From Drosophila miranda (taxonomy: Eukaryota; Arthropoda; Insecta; Diptera; Drosophilidae), in the NCBI RefSeq assembly GCF_003369915.1, contig NC_046674.1:17341501-17405500 (forward strand): 64,000 nt of DNA, read 5' to 3'. Each line of letters begins with the position of its first letter. The first letter of the stretch is position 1. Shown here in pieces: positions 22,395 to 34,800 of the stretch. A program made the position numbers and the translations under genes. The notes beneath the pieces were generated by a model, which ran no database searches, was not told the DNA's origin, and saw only the letters and a program-made list of their open reading frames with translations.

Positions 22395-22501
22395 CTCCAC
22401 GATACCAATAGATGTCGACAATCGATATGGAATGGAAATCCAAAGATTTGACATCTTTTGCATACAAATTAATGACTGATTTAATATCGAAAACCGGATG
22501 G
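22395..22501 (+). repeat. Truncated array unit 9
   Basis: The first ~107 bp of a unit, ending inside the sequence AAAACCGGATGG. Unrelated sequence follows, so this is the right boundary of the array. Confidence 0.95.
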
Positions 22502-22507
22502 TTTTCG
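22488..22507. repeat. Perfect inverted repeat at the array breakpoint
   Basis: CGAAAACC and its exact reverse complement GGTTTTCG are separated by four bases. The left arm belongs to the array unit and the right arm spans the junction into flanking DNA. Confidence 0.8.
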
Positions 22508-22937
22508 GTCCACAAAAAAGAAAGGCTAATTAATGGAATTATTCTCGTATTAAATAACCAAAATGAAAACCAATAAACATTTCAAGTCATTAAGCAAACC
22601 AAAGAGTAAAAAAAAAACGAGGGGGAACGTTGTGAGTTGCTGCGGACACCGCAACTCTACAGTTATACCCGATACTAAGTCAGTATGGCTCTCCTCCGGC
22701 AGACGCCGCTAATATTAAACGACACGACAAAGAGTGCGTGCGAGAGAGACAGAAAATCAGTCTGAGCGTGACGTCGGGCGCTGCGTAGCCAGTGCAAATT
22801 GATTTGTTCCCTTTGGCTATAAAAATGATCTGATCTGATCCAGATTCAGCAACCTGATAGATATGATCATTATCTATGATTCTGCGTTTTAGTTTTCTCG
22901 TATCTTCAAAATTGTGGATGCCACAGATTTTCGTCCT

Positions 22938-22939
<2 letters not shown>

Positions 22940-22986
<47 letters not shown>
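22940..22986 (+). repeat. 47-nt poly(G) run
   Basis: An uninterrupted run of 47 Gs inside the DINE-1-like element. The two sister modules of the same element have only five Gs at the matching place (near 23121 and 23457). Confidence 0.9.
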
Positions 22987-23580
22987 CGGAAGGGGGTGAG
23001 TCGAAATTTTGAGATATACGTTTTATAGTGAGATCTAACAGGAGTGCGGATACCAAATTTGGTTACTCTAGCGTTAATAGTCTCTGAGATTTGTGAATAT
23101 GCCCAGATTTTCGTCCTTTGCGGGGGAGGAAGGAGGTGTGGGGAAATTTTGAAACAAACTCGTCTCGGTCCGATATCTTAGGAGTGTGGATACCAAATTT
23201 GGTTGCTCTAGCTTTTATAGTCTCTGAGATCTAGGCGCTAATGTTTTACTCTAAGCAAAGCCGCCTATGCTACGTGTGTGTTAGAGAGAGACAGGGCGAG
23301 AAAAAATGAAATTGTTTTCTTGATGCTGGCTATAATAATAATACGATCTGGTGTTCAGATTTTGCACTCTAGAAGATATAGTCATCTTCTACGATTCTGC
23401 GTTTTTAGTTTTCTCGTATCGTCGAAATTGTAGATGCCACAGATTTTCGCCCTTTGTGGGGGCGGAAGTGGGCGGGGCAAAGTTTTAAAATATTTTGTAG
23501 CAGTGACATATCACAGAAGTCTGGATCCGAAACATCGTTGCTCTAGCTCTTATAGTCTTTGAGCACTAGGCGCTGAAGGG

Positions 23581-23638
23581 GACGGACAGACGGACGGACG
23601 GACGGACGGACAGACGGACAGACAGACAGACAGACAGG
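23581..23638 (+). repeat. (GACG/GACA)n tetranucleotide repeat
   Basis: A GGAC/AGAC tetranucleotide block typical of the 3' half of DINE-1 elements. Confidence 0.9.
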
Positions 23639-23783
23639 GCTCAATCGACTCGGCTATTGATGCTGATCAAGAATATATATACTTTATGGGGTCGGAAACG
23701 ATTCCTTCTGGACGTTACACACATCCACTTTTACCACAAATCTAATATACCCCAATACTCATTTTGAGTATCGGGTATAAAAA

Positions 23784-25859
23784 TTGGGAATGTTGATTAC
23801 GAATTATTACGCGATTATAATTATTTTTACTGCTGCAGCAGCGGGCGGTCATAAATTTGTGTAATGAAATAAACCCCACATATGGGCGGCAGTTTCCGCT
23901 TCATTTTCTCCGGCATCGAAAGCTCTTTTCTAGTGGATTTTCTTTTATGGCGGAAATCTCTTATAAAGATCCTCTAAGAAAGTGTAGTTCTTCTTCTCGT
24001 AAGACGAAAGCTCTGTGCCGCCTGTGTGTAGCTTTTGGGCGACTCAAAAGATGTCAAGCTTAGCGGAGACTCGAACCGGATACCGCGGACACTTGAAAGC
24101 TGAAGATAAAAGCTTTCGAACCCTTTGCAGGTGCCAAACACCGGAAAACTTGGGGTTTGTTTTTTCGCTAAGGTTTAAGCCTCAGGAGTTGGACTTTTTG
24201 GCGCGTGAAAAATGTCTTAAGATGAGCTTTTCTTTAGAGGATGGAAGTTTAAGGTGGAATTTCGAAGCAGGCACAAAGGTGTTTAAGCTTTATATTATCT
24301 CTAGATAGTCTTTGAATCCCTTTTGTTGTAGAAGGAAGCTTAGGTTAAGCCTTTCAAAGACACTATTGGAACATTTTAACATGCACAGTCGAGTGTCCAT
24401 ATATCTTAAGAAAATTCTTTATAGGGAGATCGAAAACGCATGAGCATTCGAGTTACGGGCGTAAAAACAAATCGTAGTAAAGAAAATCTTCGCTATAAGG
24501 AAATTCTTATGGAGAGCAAAACGTACTGAAAATTTGACGAAATTACAGTTTTCTGGAAATAAATTTGTTGTATAGAAAACTTCGTTCGATCTCAGAGTAG
24601 GTACAGTCCTTTCAAGACAGAGTTCTTCAGCCTTAATCGACTCTTTGTTTAACCCTCCACAGAATTCTTGAGTAAATTATGCCATAATCAAAAGATAAAC
24701 ATCTCCGCTTAGAACCCTTTCAATAATTCACTTAAAAATAGTCCTGACTATCGTAAAAAGTTTCCTTTGTGTCTCTATTGATTTCCCTTTTAAATTCTTT
24801 AAATTTCTATGCCCCTTGCCCACTATTATGGCCAACCAAACAAAGGCCAGACGCTGCATATTGCCAACAACGAATATATGAAAGGCAACAACAGCAACAG
24901 CCACAACTATGTCACGCAATGAGGTGTGTGTGTGTGTGTGTGTGTGTGTGTATCTGTGTGTGTGCCTGCTGCTTGTGGCTCATTTTTCGCTGACAATCAA
25001 ACAACATATGCTGTGCCACGAGAGGCAGCAGCAGGCGGCAGTGGCACGCGATGTACAAGAACCAACTGCGACTCACACGAAGGAGGGGATAGGGATGGGG
25101 ATGGGAGAGTGGGAGGGTGGGAGTCACGCACTACTCCCACCCACCCACAGTTGCACCCTCACAGATACACCCATGCACATACAGTCACACCTCTGGTTAG
25201 AAGGACACGATGGTCAGGCGACACGGCTGCACGGCTGCACGGCGGCACAGTGTGTCCTCCTGTTGATAATTGAATAATTAACATTGTTTAAAATGTCCCC
25301 TGAACGAAAGGGACAGCGGGCCGAAAAGGGAAAGCCATATAGCGTGAGGTTTTGGCCCCAGACATATCCGCTGGTCGGGCCAGGTCATCGGGTCAAATGC
25401 AACCACAATGTCAGCCCACAAACACATTTAAAAATGGAACAAATGTCCCTCCAGTCGGAAGGGCAGGCGGTAGGGGGGTAGGAAGGTAGGGAGGATATAG
25501 CATATAGAATAATTGGGTTAGACCATGAGACCATGAGACCATGAGACCCTGAGACCGGGTGGTGGGATCTATCTGCTCTTGTGGCGGTGGCAAGGGGGCA
25601 GGGGGGGACTCTCTGTGTGTCATATAATTGGACATATGCGGTGGGAAAATCTTTCATGATATATGACTGTCGTTTATTGATTAAAAGGGGAAAATCCCCG
25701 TGCGAGGTTTATTTTTGAAAAGTTTTCAATGTGTTTCTTACCCTTGAAGTGAACGGATCATCAGGAGTCACAGAACCAAAACGAAATGAACGAAACGAAT
25801 CCTAGTAAAAGTGGGGCGATACCTTAACAATCCAATCACCAATCGCCACTGCAATACTC
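23784..25859. other. Intergenic/upstream region of the FAR gene
   Basis: No gene I can support. It contains a (GT)n microsatellite (24924-24951), purine-rich stretches near 25085-25120 and a short tandem of CATGAGAC near 25524-25550. Small open frames at 23857-24308 lack splice or composition support. A non-coding first exon and the promoter of the downstream gene may lie here. Confidence 0.5.
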
Positions 25860-28800
25860 TTGAATCCTTTCTCGCTTTTAGCCATCCGCAAGGCCTTCTC
25901 CTCCACCAGCTCTTCGAGACGCAGCAGCAGCAGCAACAGCAGCAGCAATGAGGGGCCTTCTGTCCACGAGGAACATCAGTCAGAGGAGCTGGGAGAGGCC
26001 CATCAGCCAGAGGAAGAGCAGGACCATCAGTCAGAGGAAGAGCCACTCTTCGAGGAGGCAGCCGCACAAGCCTCGAGCACCAGGACAAACAGTGCAGGAG
26101 ATGATGGTCCCTTCACTGGTGCTGCTGCTGCTGGTGGCACTGGCAGTGGCAGTGGCACACCCGTTACGGATTTCTATAGAGGCGCCACCGTACTCATTAC
26201 GGGCGGTACGGGTTTCGTTGGCAAAGTGTTAACAGAGAAATTGCTCCGTTCGTTTGGATTGCGTAAAATTTACATGCTGATACGCAGCAAGGACAACATG
26301 AGCGTGCAGGAGCGTTTGCAGGGATTTTTCAATGAATCGGTAAGTGTCATCCTCACAGGATGCGGGAGACTGCCAGCCACGTCAGCTCTGGCAGGGATGT
26401 GGGAGGGGGGTAGAGCAAGGACAATGCAACGATGTCGATGTGCCACTCACCCATCGTCTCTTCTTCTCTCGCTCTCTCTCGCTTTCTGCTGCTGCTACAG
26501 ATATTCAATAGAATGCGCGAGGAGTCACCGCATTTGTTGGCGAAGGTGCATCCGATACGCGCTGATTACAGTGCCATCGACCTGGACATTGATGCCGCCG
26601 ACCGAGCAATGCTCTCGTCTGAGGTCCAGGTAAGAGTAACATTCTCCTTCTCATCCGCATCCTCATCCTCATCCTGTGCCCCTGCCGCCATATCCTCCTA
26701 TTTCTCCATTGCTCCTTCATTTCTCTCCATTTCTACGGTTGTTGGCAATTCAATCAATGGACTTTTTGTGTGGAGCAACTTTTTCATGGGCTTTTGTTGT
26801 GTTTGCCTATCTGGATGGGTCCCCCGATTCCTGTCCTGGCACTCACTCGCTCTCTCTCTACGCCCCCCTCTCCCACTCTCTCTCTCTCTCTCTCTCTGGT
26901 TTGTGCATTACGTATACGTAAAACGTTGCATGCCAAAGGCAGGCGCAATGTTTACGACAACAGCAGGCAGGCAGCCAGTCAGTTTATTTCTTTCGTTTCC
27001 CTCCTTTTCAATACCCAGCATTGCGTCGGGTATATGTGTTTTGAGTAGTACCCATCAGAAACAACAGGCGAAGATTTGGGGATCTCAGAGGGCTAGAGAT
27101 CTCTGATGAAAATAACAAAAAATAGGCGGAGAGTTTCGTAAATATCTCCATAGAGGTAAATGCCGAAAGCCATCAGGATTGTTGCAGATTTTGGGTTTCA
27201 CATTTGGTGGAGATACAGTCGAACTTCCATATAGTGAATCACAAGGGGAGTTCGTTATAAAGATGTTCGACTGATGTATCTTTAGATAAATTAGCTACCG
27301 ATATGCCGACAGATCATAGATCTTGGCATTCGTCAGACAACCTACAATGGAAACCCCACCGGTATAGGGCTTACAGATACATTTAATGGTATAATTACAA
27401 ATATTTTCCACATAAAAACCAAATAATTCTTTAACAAAAATCAAAGCATAGATCAGTTAGATGATGGATTATCAGATAGAAAGATACTTCTTTACGCTTG
27501 GATCGATCTGCATAACATGGTATCTTTCGGTCGATATATCGCTTATAGCCTGGCTCCTTGGGTTTTGCTTTTGTTGTTTCGTTGATCACAAGGGGAACAC
27601 GATATATTTGTATACATATACATACATACATAGTATATACATATACATATATATATATATATTGTACTTTTCAACAAAAATTGAAAACCCGCCGCCACGT
27701 AAAACTGTGAAAATGTGTAGAGAAGAGGAGTAGCGCTGATGCTGCTGCTCCTGCTGCTCCTCCAGGACCTACTCCTGCTGTTCGGTTATAAAACACAATA
27801 TATAAATAAATGAAAATTCCTGTGCATGCTTCAAGTGCTTGGCATGCGCGCTGGCCATTGTCCTGCCCTGTCCTGTCCTGTCCAGTCCTGGCCTGTCCTG
27901 ACGGCCGGGCGCATCCGCATCCGTTGGTCGTCGCTTTTATTTTTTGTTCCTCTATTTTTCGCTTTTCTTTTCTCTGTACTGTACTTTTTTTTATTTTTTT
28001 TTGTATATTTGTGAAAACATTTTGCATACAAGTCACTCAGGACGAGGCACAGGACGGGGACGAGGCCTGGTAGGGTCTGGTCTGGTCTGGTCTGCTTAGA
28101 CCGACGCTTGCACTGTTTTAAAACTAAAATTGCTTTGTTGTCGATGTTCGATGCACGCGTCGCACTGCAGTTCCCATCCCGACAGCAGGCGCTCCTTCTG
28201 TTTCCCCCACTCTGCATCCGCATCCGCATCTGCATCTGGTGGATGTTGAGTGTTGCTGACTTTGAGGTTATCACAAAACGCAGGCCCCAACACATTCCTC
28301 GGCACAGCCAGAAATGGCCCCCCCCCCCTGTTTGGTGCCTGCTTTGTATGCACATCACTTGTGCATTTTGCATGAGCATTTTCTTTTGTTCTTTTGCTTT
28401 CCACACCGAATTTTCTTTCAATTTTTAATATGCATTACAATTTCTGGGTCTTCTGGTTTACCTATCCATCTCTCCCCCTCTCTCTCTCTCTCCCTCTCTA
28501 GATTGTATTCAATGTTGTGGCATCGGTGAAATTCAATGAAAAGCTAAGCGATGCCATTGATATAAATGTCTTGGGCACCAAGAAAATACTCGATTTGGCC
28601 ATGGAAATGAAGCAGTTGAAGGTAAGGCAACAATTACGATGTAACAATTACATAATTGCTATCAAAGAGGTACAAGATTGTCAGTATTTTTAGAGAAATT
28701 ATGGAGCAGAGAGTTTTTGCATATAATTCCAATAGATCTTTGGTCTAAAAAGGTATTAAAAATGTATAAATTAGGGTATATTTGTATTGGTCATAGGGTA

Positions 28801-31800
28801 TTGGTAAATGCAAGTGATTAAAGAATCCTTAAGATATCAGAAAACATCGGTATTATGTGGAAATTAAGGAAAAAATTAAATAATTATATGAAAAAATTAA
28901 ATAAATCTGTCAATTGATTTATTATAATTTTTGGTTATTATGTTATACGTATATATTATTTATTTAATACTTATTTATTATTTATTATTATTATTATTAT
29001 TATTTATTATTATTATTATTCATTATTATTATTTATTATTTTTTATTATTATTTTTTATTATTATTTATTATTATTATATATTATTTGTATATAGCCTTA
29101 TAAGTCCTATACCTCTAGAGAAATGATATATAAATGTGATATTTGAGATGATAAAAGATAGAAAGGGAACTTTTATAAATATTTGCGAGGATTCTATCAA
29201 GTTCTACGCTCCTTCAAGCTTCCCACCAGACTGCCATCCCTTGCATATATGTAAATAAACAAAAAAAAAAAGATATACAAATTTAAACAATATTCGCATT
29301 CCAGAAACCAAAATCTGTAATTCCCAATAAAGAAATTTGTATATGAATTTTAATATTTACTGACGTTTCTCTCTCCCTCTCTCGCTCTCTTTCTTTCCCG
29401 TTTCCCGTTTTTAAACTGTTTCGTTGTTGGATATTTTACGGGGATTCGCGGGCAAACAATTTCCAACACAATTCAATCAACATTCGGACATGCATTCGTT
29501 CGATTCCTGTCCTTCTTCCACCATCATTTACGGTTACGCCTACGCCTCTGGGTCCACACAGTCGTTTGTCCACATTTCGACACTGTACTGCAACTGCAAT
29601 CGCAAATTTATCAACGAACAAGTGTACGAGAACGAAATTGGCTACGAAAAAATCATACAGGTACGTAATGCTACCCATACAAATATATGTCTGACGAAAA
29701 TACCACAAAAACTTATGCAAATTGGCCACAACGAAGTTTGGATACCCTACGTGGAAGTTTCAAGATTTTATTATGGGGTTGTTTGGGGTAGAAGAACACC
29801 CTATGGAGAGTCCTAAGGCAGATATTTGTTTAATTTGGATCGGGAATCTATTATATTCGTCTACTTTTGATGAGTACAATAGTTCTTTATTCAAAAATTA
29901 GCAAAATATGCCATAAATGCTATAATTTCTTCACAAAATTCAACGATTTGTTGTGTGTTTATAATTCCATGGAGATATATATTATTTTTCTACCTTATGT
30001 GATTCTCTCAAATAAACTTAAACACTTTCATGGTGTCAAAAAAATTATTCGTTTACGGTTTTTGCTTAAAATTACTCCAGAAATGGAACCAATTTTTTGT
30101 TACCTCTGCAAAGGGTATTGCCACCACTTGTTCATTCATAGGATATCATTTTTTTTCAGATATTCGATATGAGAGTTATTTAAATTGAAAAATATATAAC
30201 GCTTCTCTCTGGGGCTTTTTTGCAGATCTATCGCACCTTTGATGATGAAACGCTAGAGAAGATGCGCCACTGCCTAATTGGCCAAATGCCCAACACCTAT
30301 ACAATGACCAAAAAGTGTGCAGAGAATCTGGTGAATCATCGGGCACTCCACATGCCGGCGGGCATCTTTCGACCGCCCATAGGTGAGTGGGTGAGTGGGT
30401 GGGCGGGCGGTGGGCTTTGGGGGGAGGACTGCTTGTCTGGTATATTTATTGCGGTTTCAGACTTGACTTAACAAACTAATTGTCAGATAATTAGCACAAA
30501 TACCCCTAGGGCATGTGCAGGAGTGTGCAAACACACACACACACACACCACAAGGAAGTAGGAGGAAGTCCTGTTGCCAGGAGATACTCTAGGGTCCCCC
30601 CCCCCCCCCACCCTCTCTCTCACTCTCCTTTCACAAAAAAGGAATATTTAAAATTTTGTGAAAAATGCCCAACAGCATTGTCTTCGTTTGGGAGTTTCGA
30701 TGCACAGAGAGAGAGAGGTGGGAGGGGGAGGGAGGGTTTGGGATTTACCAGATAAATGCATGTGGAAAAAGTTTTTCTATCCTGAAACGCAACGTAACGT
30801 AACGAACGAAACGTAAGAGCGGGTAGAGGAGGAAGATGTCTGCCGATGCTCTCGAGGAACAAAGCACAAACAAATTTTCATTTATTTTAACACACAAAAA
30901 TGCCAAAGCATCCTCCAGCAGCAGGAGCAGGAGCAGCAGGAGCAGCAGCCAGTATCCTAAGCTGCCTCCTGTGCCCAGTGGAAACGAGGAAAGGCAATGG
31001 GAAAAAATGTGCAAAATATGGCAACAATTGATGGAAGATTGTATGCTCTAACCATAAATGGAAATGGAACATTTACCTCTCCAAATGATGATTAATTTAA
31101 CACATAAAAATCTCTAGAATCAATAGATTCCTTCGACTATGCTGCCAGTCTTGTATACCCTCACCAAAGTAGTGGAAAACTTGCATTTGGGAGTCGGGCA
31201 TATCAGTTAGCAAATGGCAAATGGAGGAAAGGAAAGTTCTGTAAAAAAAAAAAAAAATAGTACGAAGCGGGCATGCAAGAGGGAGTGGCCATGGAGAATG
31301 GTTAAAAGGACTCTAGCCATACCGGTTCGAAACCATTATCGCTTTGACGTTGGCTAAAATCAACAACCAAAGTCCGGACTGCAACTCCGATTCCGATTCG
31401 GACCCCTTTCCACCCTCCCTACCGCCCTCCCTTCCTGCCGTTCCATTCCTTCGAACAAAGCAGCCATTAATTCTTATTTATTTGCAGTAATGTCAACGTA
31501 CAAGGATCCATTTCCCGGCTGGACTGATAATTTGTACGGGCCATCAGGTTTATGCACTTGGTCTGCCCGGGGACTCGTCCGTTGCATTTACGGTACGGCC
31601 AAATGCAAGGCGAACATGGTGCCCGCCGATTATGTGGTGAATGCCATGATAGCAACCGCCTGGGATATAGCCAGAAGGTTAGTGCCACACACACACACAC
31701 CAACACCCACACCCTGCCATAGACGGTGCTGCACGTAGAGCGGAAGCGGTGCCAAAGGATGTGTAAAAAGAGTTGTAAAAGAGTTCCCACCCGTAAGCTG

Positions 31801-34800
31801 ATAGCATTCGGATGTTTGCGCAAAGCAAGTAAAAAAAGAAAAGAAAAAAGTAAACAGAAAACAGAAAAGAAGGTGAAAAATTCGTAAATACCAAAGGCAG
31901 TGAAATTAAGGCGGGATAAGCCTTTGGGCAACAGATACATTGGGAAAGTATTCGGCGAGAGAAAGCGTGGTATCGCGATGAAGATTGGAAGCGCCAGTTC
32001 TTAAGCGGAGGATACGAGTCTATGAACTTGTTCTTTAAGCCAGAGATATCTCGAATGGCATCATAGTTGTTCTTTGAAAGTAGTGCTGTTTTTTGACATT
32101 AGACAGTTAAAAGTTGGGTAAAAGTTCCCATAGAACTAGTTCTTTATCTATATTAAGCAACAGATCTGTCCAGATCAGATTTATCCCTTTAAAATCCACA
32201 TTTGAGCCACAAAAACTATATTTAAACCAGTCGGAATTGCTTTCTGTAGAGGTGCACGTGCCGCAACATCAAGATACCCGGAATTCAGTTTGTCTTAATC
32301 TATATCTATAAAAGTATCTTCAAGTTCCATTTATAAATGTAATTGTAATAGAACTACTTGCCTTTTTGGCGGATCAATAGCATCTGGTAGGTGGAACTAG
32401 TTCAATTTTGTTAAAGCTAATTCAATTAATTCAGAATACTCAAGTACTTTCACTACCAAACATTGAACTCATTTCCAGTACGATCTTGTTCAATTAAACT
32501 TTTACTACTAAACACTACTAATATTTGAACTACTGGCCATATTGAAAGTTTAACTAGTTTTAATACTGATAGTTGAACTAGTTCTACTACTGAAAGCTGA
32601 ACTAGTTCAATTAGTTCACTTGATGGCGCTTATAGCAAAAGAATTTTTCGAAAGCTTTGATATTTTCGCTTATGGTTCAGTTTATGAAGTGGTTCATCTA
32701 CTATATGTTGAACTGGTTCCACAACTGAAAGTTGAACTAGTTATAATACTGAAATTTGAACTAGTTCAATTAGAATTAGTTCAAAAAAGAATTTCTTGAA
32801 AGCTTTGATATTCTCACCTAATGGTTCGTTTTTATGACTTTTTTTTTGGACTAGTTTCACTCCAAAAAATTGAACCAGTTCTACTACTGAAATTTGATCT
32901 AGTTCAATTCTTGAAAGCTTTGACATTTCGCTAATGGTTCAATTTATGAACTAGTTCATCTACTATAAGTTGAACTGGTTCCACAACTAAAAGTTGAACT
33001 AGTTCTACTCGTGAAAGTAGTATAATTAGTTCAGTGGATGGCATTTTTGGCAAATTAATTTCTTGAAAGCTTTGAGCTAATGGTTCAGTTTATGAACTAG
33101 TTCTTCTGCTTCAAACAAATTGATACTTTCCACGATTTTAGCTCCTTTAATTACTTATTTCCCCATCAAATCAGTAGAAAACCAGCACTTTTCCTTTATA
33201 GAAGTGGTTCCTTTTAAAGTGGTTCCATAATCTCGTTCGCTTTCTTCGCAGATTCAAGATAAGTGCCACCGAAACGGACTCCAAGTCAGAGCTACCCGTC
33301 TACAACTACGTATCCGACGTGAACAACATTACCTGGGGCGAGTACATGCGACTGTCGCGCAATGGCTTTCACGAGCCCTTCGACAAGGCGCTTTGGTGAG
33401 GATACAGATACAGATACAGACACAGACACAGACACACAGAAAACGAAAAACCCTCTGCTCTAAAAACATTCCAACATTTATAAATGAAATATTCTTTATT
33501 GGATTTCTCCCACAAAAAACAAACGAAACGAAACGAAACACGAACGATGGCCGCATTGTATGGCATGTCTAATCCAATGCTTAAATATTGTTGGATTTTT
33601 GGCCGAATGGAATATTTATCTGGCCCCACCCTGCCGCTAATGCCTTGAAACAACCAAAACGGAAACGAAACACCGAAACCCCGAACAAACCTTTCGAAAA
33701 AAACCTGCGATTTAAACAATGTTGAACTCCCCACTGTTTTCGGGTGCGAACGAACTAAAACCAAATCGAACTGAAATGCCAAACGGTCGGAGAATCCTCT
33801 ACCACATGCACATATCCTGCCCGGGCGTATACGAACGATATCCTTCGATCGACCGCATTATTGTCACAGGTGCTTCTCGTACGTTATAATACCATCGAAG
33901 CCTCTGCATTGTGCAATTGCATTTTTCTTGCACAATATCCCAGCTTATATTTTAGATTTAATTGCCATGGTCACCGGACAAAAGCGCATGTAAGTACACG
34001 CCCCGCCCAGCCACCACAAACCCACAACCCAGCAGCGTCCGTTCCAGCTGGTCTCCACATCCACAGGGATGGACCTATCCCATTCCATTCCATTCCATTC
34101 CAGCCCCTGCCTCACAGCCACATCGTCCTCTTGTTGCTCTTGCACGCCCACATATATTGAGAATATGTTCTCCAAGGTGGCAGTCATTGCCCATGTTTCC
34201 CTCTTGTTGCACGGATGTCTCTCTCCCCATCTCCCTGTTCCTGTCCTTCCCCCCTCTTCTCTGTGCTGGTTTTGGGTGTTTTGCTACATTGAATGGATTT
34301 TAAATGGAACATGGAAAGGCAATTGAATGGCTGGGGCTGGTTAGGGTATACCTTACGGTAGATAGGGACTATGATATGGGGTTTGTTAGTGGATAGGGTG
34401 CTGGAGGTGCTAGAGGGCTTCATAATTGGAAAGATCTTATCCATAAAATATCACTTTAAATAATATTTTGTAGGTATAGACTTCATTCAATATATCTGCA
34501 ATATTCTTTCGGCACATGCGCATCTCAGACATTACGATTCCATTCAACGATCAATATTCCAAGATGTGTCTTCAACGATCTCCCTTCTTTGATTTTTTTT
34601 CAATTACCTTTCCTCAATGTTCTTTTTTCTTTTACCACCAATGATCTTTTTTGAATCGGGGAATCAAGAATAATAGATCAATATAATTTTGTATTGAAAG
34701 GTATAAAAGCATGCCTTAAGATTCCATAGAAATAGTGCCCCATCAATAAGAAGTGCCCCCAAAGAATAATTCAAATTAAGAGTCAATAAGTGCTTAAAAA

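Larger units (their letters stand above)
1..22501. repeat. Tandem array of ~2.94 kb gene-containing units
   Basis: Head-to-tail repeats seen by aligning the anchor CTCCACGATAC, which recurs at 1, 1820, 4767, 7700, 10640, 13568, 16523, 19462 and 22395. Complete periods are 2947, 2933, 2940, 2928, 2955, 2939 and 2933 bp. Units are nearly identical apart from point changes, homopolymer indels and a variable 15-bp minisatellite, which implies recent amplification or homogenisation. The left end is open at the window edge. The right end stops inside a unit at about 22501. Each unit holds a divergent gene pair and a DINE-1 3' fragment. Confidence 0.98.
22621..23783 (+). mobile_element. DINE-1/SGM-like non-autonomous Helitron
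   Basis: About 1.16 kb with no coding capacity. The start (GTTGTGAGTTGCTGCGGACA...) contains a GAGTTGC/GCAACTC inverted repeat. The 3' part has a GACG/GACA tetranucleotide block, the stretch CTCGGCTATTGATGCTGATC and a terminal hairpin followed by CGGGTATAA. These features match what I know of the DINE-1/INE-1/SGM family of Drosophila, particularly the obscura-group form. Inside are about three diverged copies of a module containing ATTTTCGTCCTTTG followed by TCTAGC...ATAGTCTCTGAG. The exact 5' boundary is uncertain by some tens of bases. Confidence 0.85.

Noticed and set aside
1-22501. Array as rDNA, histone or 5S repeat
   Set aside because: No rRNA-like sequence or histone reading frames. 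Both encoded products are unlike histones.
1-22501. CRISPR-like interpretation of regular repeats
   Set aside because: Period is ~2.9 kb, units are gene-bearing and the organism is an animal.
22621-23783. Autonomous transposon with its own transposase/helicase
   Set aside because: No open frame of meaningful length. The element is non-autonomous.
24015-24308. 97-codon plus-strand frame near 24 kb
   Set aside because: No splice sites, promoter or recognisable composition. It is compatible with chance in intergenic DNA.
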